DNA of 64,000 bases, taken from NCBI GenBank assembly GCA_003193925.1, contig PSPG01000008.1, positions 62,001 through 126,000 on the forward strand, given 5' to 3'. This DNA comes from Candidatus Thalassarchaeum betae (GTDB taxonomy: Archaea; Thermoplasmatota; Poseidoniia; Poseidoniales; Thalassarchaeaceae). Under the pieces are notes generated by a model that had not been told where the DNA came from, ran no database searches, and worked only from the letters and a program-made list of their open reading frames with translations. How positions within the stretch are numbered: the stretch's first letter is position 1; every line of letters starts with the position of its first letter. Shown here piece by piece: positions 59,794 through 64,000 of the stretch. The translations under genes were made by a program, and so were the position numbers.

Positions 59794-60192
59794 ATGGGTG
59801 TCCACGCTCGATACTCGATGGACTCACCGGCGAGCCGCGTAGAGAGGGTACTCATCGGTCTTGCCGTACCCCTGTACCTGCTGACCGCTCTGGCCATCGC
59901 CGACGGCAGGATAGTAATCCTGTCCGAATCCAACGTCGACGAGGACTCGTTTGCGTACGTGTTCCCCGCCCTCGCTGTGCTGGCAACGCTGCTCTATACC
60001 TACATCCGAGGTGTGGGCTCACGTCCCCATGGCGATTCCCCTCTCGACAGGTGGTTCAGCCGCGAATCCGAGGACGAGATGCGCGAACGACTGAGGCAGG
60101 AGCAGATGGAAGCCGATGTCTCCAGCATGGGCTCGGCATGGGCGGAGAGGGAGAAGGAGCATCTCGAACGCACGCTCGGCGAGGAAGAGTGA
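59794..60192 (+). CDS. Small membrane protein, function unknown
   Basis: 132 residues with two hydrophobic segments (VLIGLAVPLYLLTALAIA and AYVFPALAVLATLLYTYI) and a charged cytoplasmic tail (SEDEMRERLRQEQMEADV). The start could be ATG 59794 or the internal ATG at residue 9. It lies 26 bases after the THEP1 gene and 50 before gcvH. No family recognised. Confidence 0.5.
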   Translation: MGVHARYSMDSPASRVERVLIGLAVPLYLLTALAIADGRIVILSESNVDEDSFAYVFPALAVLATLLYTYIRGVGSRPHGDSPLDRWFSRESEDEMRERLRQEQMEADVSSMGSAWAEREKEHLERTLGEEE

Positions 60193-60242
60193 GCATCGAA
60201 ACCTTCACTCTCCGAGTGCGTCGTGGGCGAGTTGGGCATACC

Positions 60243-60626
60243 ATGGGCGAAGTTCCGGCGGAGCTGCATTACACCGAGTCGCACGAATGGATCAGGGTCG
60301 TGGCCGACGAGGTCACCGTGGGAATCACTGACTTCGCGCAGAATGCTCTGACAGACGTCGTCTGGGTGGATCTCGCCGAAGTCGGTGCTGCTGTGGATGT
60401 CATGGAGCCATGCGCCAGTGTGGAGTCGGTGAAGTCGGTCAGCGAGATCTACGCTCCAGTCTCGGGGGACATCGTCGATTCCAATATGGAGCTGGAGGAC
60501 GCTCCCGAGCGAATCAACGAGGACCCTTACGGCGATGGCTGGATATTCAGGATGAGCATAGCCGACAGGGCGGATCTCGACGTTCTGCTGGACGCTGCAG
60601 CATATACCGCCTTGATTGGGGAATGA
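60243..60626 (+). CDS. gcvH: Glycine cleavage system H protein
   Basis: Lipoyl carrier of glycine cleavage. ELHYTESHEWIRVVADEVTVGITDFAQ opens the fold, and the lipoylated lysine is in SVESVKSVSEIYAPVSG. NEDPYGDGWIFRMSIA is the conserved C-terminal segment. From ATG 60243 it has 127 residues; the longer track ORF reads through the upstream gene. Stop and the rnhA start overlap (ATGA). No gcvT or gcvP is in this window, so it could also serve lipoate metabolism in general. Confidence 0.94.
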   Translation: MGEVPAELHYTESHEWIRVVADEVTVGITDFAQNALTDVVWVDLAEVGAAVDVMEPCASVESVKSVSEIYAPVSGDIVDSNMELEDAPERINEDPYGDGWIFRMSIADRADLDVLLDAAAYTALIGE

Positions 60627-61168
60627 AGATGACTGCATCCCACCCACTGTACATCTACGTAGATGGCTCCTGTGAGGAGAACAAAAACGTCACCGCCGAC
60701 ACGCCCGCGGGATGGGGATTCTGTGTGATATCAGGTGACAACGGAGTCGGACGAGGCGGCGGGGACGTCGTCTTCGAGAGGAGCGGGGCGGTCGTCACCG
60801 ACGAGGCTTCTGAGGGATACCTCGGAGCCGAAGTCGGCTCGAACAACACGGCCGAGCTGAGCGCCATCGCGCAAGCCATGAGATGGCTTCTGACCGATGG
60901 TGGCAGCCATGCCGTAGTCATCCGCGGAGACTCCCAGTACGCTCTCAACATAGGCTCGGCGGTATGGAGGGCGAAGGCAAACAGGGACCTCGCGCTGTCT
61001 GTTCAGGCCCTATGGGCCGAAGTCTCCTCCCTGCGCTCATTGACACCCGAGCACATCCGCGCGCACCGGGGGCACCGTTGGAACGAGCGCGCCGACCACC
61101 TCGCGTTCCGAGCGATGCAGGGTGAGAACGCGCTGCCCCTGCAATTCTGGAAACCCGGGCGTCGCTGA
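60623..61168 (+). CDS. rnhA: Ribonuclease HI
   Basis: Degrades RNA in RNA:DNA hybrids. The DEDD catalytic set is visible: D in LYIYVDGSCEENKN, E in SNNTAELSAIAQAMR, D in VIRGDSQYALN and D in HRWNERADHLAFRAM, with the conserved His in HIRAHRGHRW. From ATG 60623 it has 181 residues. This is the type 1 enzyme; archaea more commonly carry RNase HII, so it is probably an additional activity. It overlaps gcvH by four bases. Confidence 0.92.
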   Translation: MKMTASHPLYIYVDGSCEENKNVTADTPAGWGFCVISGDNGVGRGGGDVVFERSGAVVTDEASEGYLGAEVGSNNTAELSAIAQAMRWLLTDGGSHAVVIRGDSQYALNIGSAVWRAKANRDLALSVQALWAEVSSLRSLTPEHIRAHRGHRWNERADHLAFRAMQGENALPLQFWKPGRR

Positions 61169-61585
61169 CTACTCCTGATCTGCCAGCGGCCCGATGCTCA
61201 GCATCACGTAGACGGCTTGGAGCACCATCAGCAAGCCGATGAGCGTCAGAACCAGACCCGCGGGGTCGGGCATGTGGTCCTGCAGCGGGTTGCCCGTGAG
61301 CCATGCGAGAGCGATTGTAACGATGCCGACGCCGAGAAGCTTCCTAGACGAGCCCGATGGATCCTTCCAGAGGTCCATCCACGGAATCAGGCCCTTCCGC
61401 TTGAAGGTCACACGATACCAAGCGACGTAGAGCAATGCCAACCCGGTCAGCCCGATTACCCCCAAGGTGAATGATTCCGAGTCCCAGGGACCGGCCGGTG
61501 CGAGGTCGATAAGCAGTGTGTCGAGCATCATCAGCGCGCCCAATACTGCGTGGGGCCGCCATTCGGGCGCCACTTGCTCGGCCAT
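61169..61585 (-). CDS. Membrane protein with about four helices, function unknown
   Basis: From ATG 61585 (MAEQVAPEWRPHAVL) 138 residues. Hydrophobic segments include AVLGALMMLDTLLIDLAPAG, LGVIGLTGLALLYVAWYRV, LLGVGIVTIALAWLTGN and LVLTLIGLLMVLQAVYVML. The track extension to 61891 is antisense to the dehydratase gene and rejected. No family recognised. Its stop abuts the rnhA stop. Confidence 0.6.
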   Translation of the reverse strand: MAEQVAPEWRPHAVLGALMMLDTLLIDLAPAGPWDSESFTLGVIGLTGLALLYVAWYRVTFKRKGLIPWMDLWKDPSGSSRKLLGVGIVTIALAWLTGNPLQDHMPDPAGLVLTLIGLLMVLQAVYVMLSIGPLADQE

Positions 61586-61667
61586 GCTGTCACGAGGCGG
61601 GCCTACGGCTTGAAATCGCCGTAGCGATGATGTCTTCAAGACCACCCCGCAGGCGCTGGTGAGGCAC

Positions 61668-62618
61668 ATGGGGTACGCAATCGGGTTCAGCGACGTGCAG
61701 GCCGCTGCAGAGAGGGTCAGAGGCACCGTCAAGCGGACTGCCGTGGTTTCCTCAGAGGATCTCAACGAGATGGCGGGCCGAGAAGTCCTGCTGAAGTGCG
61801 AGAACCTGCAGCACGTTGGCGCCTTCAAGTTCCGCGGCGCCACGAACGCGGTGAAGATGCTCGGTGAAGAGGCTGAGAACGGTGTCTGCACTCACAGCAG
61901 CGGCAATCATGCCCAGGCACTGGCCCTCGCAGCGAAGCAGAGGGGGATCCCGGCCTACATCGTGATGCCGGAGACCGCTCCCCGGGTCAAGGTGGCTGGA
62001 GTAGAGAGCCATGATGCCGAGATAACCTTCTGCGAACCTACACTTGCAGCGAGGGAAGCGACGGCTGCAGATGTGATTGAGCGGACCAATGCGACTCTGG
62101 TGCACCCCTACGACGACCCGAACGTCATCGCGGGGCAGGGTACGGCCGCGATGGAGCTCTTCGAGCAGGCGGGCCCGGTGGATGCGATGATCGCCCCCGT
62201 GGGCGGTGGTGGACTGATGTCGGGGACTTGCATCACCACGCGGGCTCTGCTCCCGGAGACCAGACTATTCGGGGTCGAGCCGGAGGGGGCGGACGACGCT
62301 GCCCGCTCGCTGGCCGCTGGCGAGTACATCCCCCAAACGGGCCCAGACACCATCTGCGACGGTCTGCTGACCAGTATGGGGCAATTGACCTGGCCGATAC
62401 TGAAGGACCATCTCGAGGACATCATCACGGTCAGCGATGACGAGGTTATCGAGGCCATGCGGCTTCTGCTCAAGCACCTAGGGATGGTAGTCGAGCCCAG
62501 CGGCGCGACGACACTCGCGGCAATACTGAGACCCGAGTTCAGGGCGCTCGAAGGAATCGACAGAGTGGGGCTCATACTATCGGGTGGCAATGTGGACCCA
62601 GGAGCAATCGCCTACTAG
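61668..62618 (+). CDS. PLP-dependent threonine dehydratase/serine racemase family protein
   Basis: Fold type II PLP enzyme. The PLP lysine is in ENLQHVGAFKFRGATNAV. The Asn of SSGNHAQALALAAKQRGIPA binds the cofactor phosphate side, and the GGGGLMSGT loop binds phosphate. A single catalytic domain of about 316 residues without the ACT/regulatory domain suggests a catabolic threonine dehydratase or serine racemase rather than feedback-controlled IlvA. I use ATG 61668; GTG 61659 is an alternative. The Ser in LSGGN near the end fits the family. Confidence 0.88.
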   Translation: MGYAIGFSDVQAAAERVRGTVKRTAVVSSEDLNEMAGREVLLKCENLQHVGAFKFRGATNAVKMLGEEAENGVCTHSSGNHAQALALAAKQRGIPAYIVMPETAPRVKVAGVESHDAEITFCEPTLAAREATAADVIERTNATLVHPYDDPNVIAGQGTAAMELFEQAGPVDAMIAPVGGGGLMSGTCITTRALLPETRLFGVEPEGADDAARSLAAGEYIPQTGPDTICDGLLTSMGQLTWPILKDHLEDIITVSDDEVIEAMRLLLKHLGMVVEPSGATTLAAILRPEFRALEGIDRVGLILSGGNVDPGAIAY

Positions 62619-62639
62619 GGCGGTCGCTGAGACCGAAGA

Positions 62640-62713
62640 TGGAGCACGGGCCGGGATTTGCACCCGGGTCCATGGATCTGCAGTCCATTGCATAGCTGCT
62701 CTGCCACCCGTGC
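62640..62713 (-). tRNA. tRNA-Cys (anticodon GCA), CCA encoded
   Basis: Minus-strand cloverleaf: acceptor GCACGGG/CCCGTGC, D-arm GCAGAGCAGCTATGC, anticodon stem ATGGA/TCCAT with loop CTGCAGA (anticodon GCA), T-stem CCGGG/CCCGG, discriminator U73 typical of tRNA-Cys, and CCA in the genome. No intron. The T-loop reads TGCAAAT, so position 55 is G where nearly all elongator tRNAs have U. It lies between the dehydratase and aminotransferase genes with no integrase nearby. Confidence 0.92.
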
Positions 62714-62822
62714 AGTGACTCTCGACCCCCGAGGGCCCCTTGAAGACTCTTTGGAAGGCGGCGAGGCCACATTCAGGGGACTTGGCGCATAGTTCATCCC
62801 CAGTCAGCCACCCGCCGGCGAT

Positions 62823-63956
62823 ATGCCTGAGATTTCTTCACGCTACGACGGGCTTGGCGTGGGCTTCGCTCCGTATCTGCAGCCCCCAGGGCCCGAAGTC
62901 GTTCGCTGGACCGTGGGCGAGCCCGGCTTCGATGCTCCGAGCGAGGTCATCGAAGCGGCAATCAAGGGGCTCGAGGATGGCAATACGAAGTACACCCGCG
63001 GAGCCGGCTCGATGGAACTGTGCCAAGCCGTGTCCGACTATCTCGCCCGTCATCACAGTATCGAAGTGGCGGCGGATGACGTGGTCATCACGCCGGGCGC
63101 CAAGCAGGCCCTGCTGTATTCGTTCATGATCACGACCATGCCCGGCGACGAGGCCATCCTGCTCGCTCCCTCGTGGGCTTCCTACGAGCCGATGCTCAAC
63201 CTGATTGGGGCGACCCCAGTGAACGTCCCGGTCAGGAAGGACAACTTCCACCCAGACATCGATGCCATTCGGGCGGCGGTCACCGAGAAGACGCGGATGA
63301 TCCTAATCAACTCGCCCTGCAACCCAACGGGGGCTGTGTTCACCCCCGACGAGATCCAGGCGATTGTCGACATAGCCGCCGAGCACGACTTCTGGATAGT
63401 CTCAGACGAGATCTACGCCAGACTGGTGTGGATGGACTACCCGCACGTCTCCCCCTCGACTCTTCCCGGAGGCAAGGAGCGCACGCTGATAGTCAACGGG
63501 TGGTCGAAGTCATGGGCGATGACGGGGATGAGGCTGGGCTTTCTCACGGGACCCCCCAATGCGATGAGAGCGGCCATAAAGACGCAAGCCAACTCAGCCT
63601 CGCACGTTCCCACTTTCATGATGCACGCGGCTGCGGTGGCGCTGGGTTGCGATGACTCGGTCGAGGAATTCAACCGAGAGTACCTGAAGCGACGCGAAAT
63701 CATGACCGACGGGCTGGCGGAACTTCCAGGTCTGAGGGTGGTCGAGCCAGAGGGAGCGTTCTACGTATTCGTCGATATCACCGCTACGGGAATGACCGAC
63801 ATCGAGTTCGCCGACGGCGCTCTCGAGGCCGGTGTCCAGTTGATTCCGACCTCGCTCATCACCGGCGGCGAGGGCTTCGTCAGAATCTCCTACGCCGCCG
63901 ACGAGGAGGCGATTCACGAAGGGCTGCGGCGCTTGCGAGCGTGGCTTGTGGATTAG
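62823..63956 (+). CDS. Class I/II PLP-dependent aminotransferase (aspartate aminotransferase-like)
   Basis: Fold type I transaminase. Segments: WTVGEPGFDAPSEVIEAAI opening, ITPGAKQALLYSFM, INSPCNPTGAVFTPDEI with the cofactor Asn, WIVSDEIYARLVW with Asp/Tyr, and the PLP lysine in VNGWSKSWAMTGMRLGFLTG. The substrate-carboxylate Arg is in EGFVRISYAAD. Length 377 is typical of the AspC-I gamma group. Substrate could be aspartate, alanine or aromatic amino acids. The 109-base gap before it carries tRNA-Cys on the other strand. Confidence 0.9.
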   Translation: MPEISSRYDGLGVGFAPYLQPPGPEVVRWTVGEPGFDAPSEVIEAAIKGLEDGNTKYTRGAGSMELCQAVSDYLARHHSIEVAADDVVITPGAKQALLYSFMITTMPGDEAILLAPSWASYEPMLNLIGATPVNVPVRKDNFHPDIDAIRAAVTEKTRMILINSPCNPTGAVFTPDEIQAIVDIAAEHDFWIVSDEIYARLVWMDYPHVSPSTLPGGKERTLIVNGWSKSWAMTGMRLGFLTGPPNAMRAAIKTQANSASHVPTFMMHAAAVALGCDDSVEEFNREYLKRREIMTDGLAELPGLRVVEPEGAFYVFVDITATGMTDIEFADGALEAGVQLIPTSLITGGEGFVRISYAADEEAIHEGLRRLRAWLVD

Positions 63957-64000
63957 TCACCTTGAAATCGGGAAATAGACGCAGAGGACGCATGAGCGGC

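Noticed and set aside
62640-62713. Integration site at tRNA-Cys
   Set aside because: No integrase, no duplicated tRNA 3' end and housekeeping genes on both sides.

Overview
The window reads as a high-GC euryarchaeal chromosome segment, most likely Marine Group II or a related marine Thermoplasmata lineage (Candidatus Poseidoniales). Directly visible archaeal markers are the rps13-rps4-rps11-rpoD operon, the large subunit of DNA polymerase D, the large primase subunit, NreA with a C-terminal PCNA-binding motif, an archaeal-type pterin pyrophosphokinase, the archaeal CoA route (pantoate kinase plus phosphopantothenate synthetase), Pcc1, a bacterio-opsin-activator type HTH regulator and TATA-like boxes close to start codons. 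The lineage name is inference; it rests on this mixture plus bacterial-looking LeuRS and MetK and a giant Asp-rich thrombospondin type 3 surface protein. No phage, integrase, transposase or CRISPR array was seen.

Layout. 0-5 kb: a THUMP-like methyltransferase, the ribosomal protein/RpoD operon and pantoate kinase. 4.8-9.1 kb (minus): leuS, a DCC thiol-oxidoreductase-like protein and a homologue of the human nuclease CDIN1. 9.3-13.5 kb: an MBL hydrolase, a 2-oxoacid:ferredoxin oxidoreductase whose gamma-alpha gene is frameshifted, and a GNAT enzyme. 13.5-19 kb: a zinc-ribbon/SAP-like protein, a UPF1/SMUBP2 helicase, an RDD membrane protein, a Sua5/YrdC protein and methionine aminopeptidase. 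19-21.4 kb: a 90%-identical direct duplication flanking a secreted-protein gene and starting a membrane-anchored SAP protein. 21.4-29.3 kb: EamA transporter, BolA and CGFS glutaredoxin pair, ribulose-phosphate epimerase, thioredoxin, wHTH-NTPase regulator, ferritin-VIT1 fusion, M32 carboxypeptidase and a beta-propeller protein.

29.35-30.39 kb is about 1 kb with no credible protein gene. It has promoter-like boxes, a UUCG hairpin, an irregular array of purine-rich repeats (three identical 59-nt copies and three degenerate ones) and a run of GC-rich hairpins. It is my best candidate for an undescribed element, probably a structured RNA. Directly after it (minus strand) is fumarase with an N-terminal ribbon-helix-helix DNA-binding domain. 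Then come cyclophilin, two tandem zinc-motif membrane proteins, a CsaA-like protein and pyrE.

35.8-45.4 kb is a replication/repair block: PolD large subunit, MptE, PriL, DUF373, a zinc-ribbon protein, NreA and a Bat-type regulator. 45.5-50.6 kb is the 1720-residue surface protein. 50.7-64 kb holds metK, pcc1, a flavoprotein, nadC, phosphopantothenate synthetase, an isopropylmalate/isocitrate dehydrogenase relative, a two-gene cassette with an N6-adenine methyltransferase homologue whose NPPY motif is changed to RPPW, a THEP1 NTPase, gcvH, RNase HI, a threonine dehydratase/serine racemase relative, tRNA-Cys and an aminotransferase. Intergenic gaps are otherwise short. Bases 1-46 and 63957-64000 show nothing I can name.
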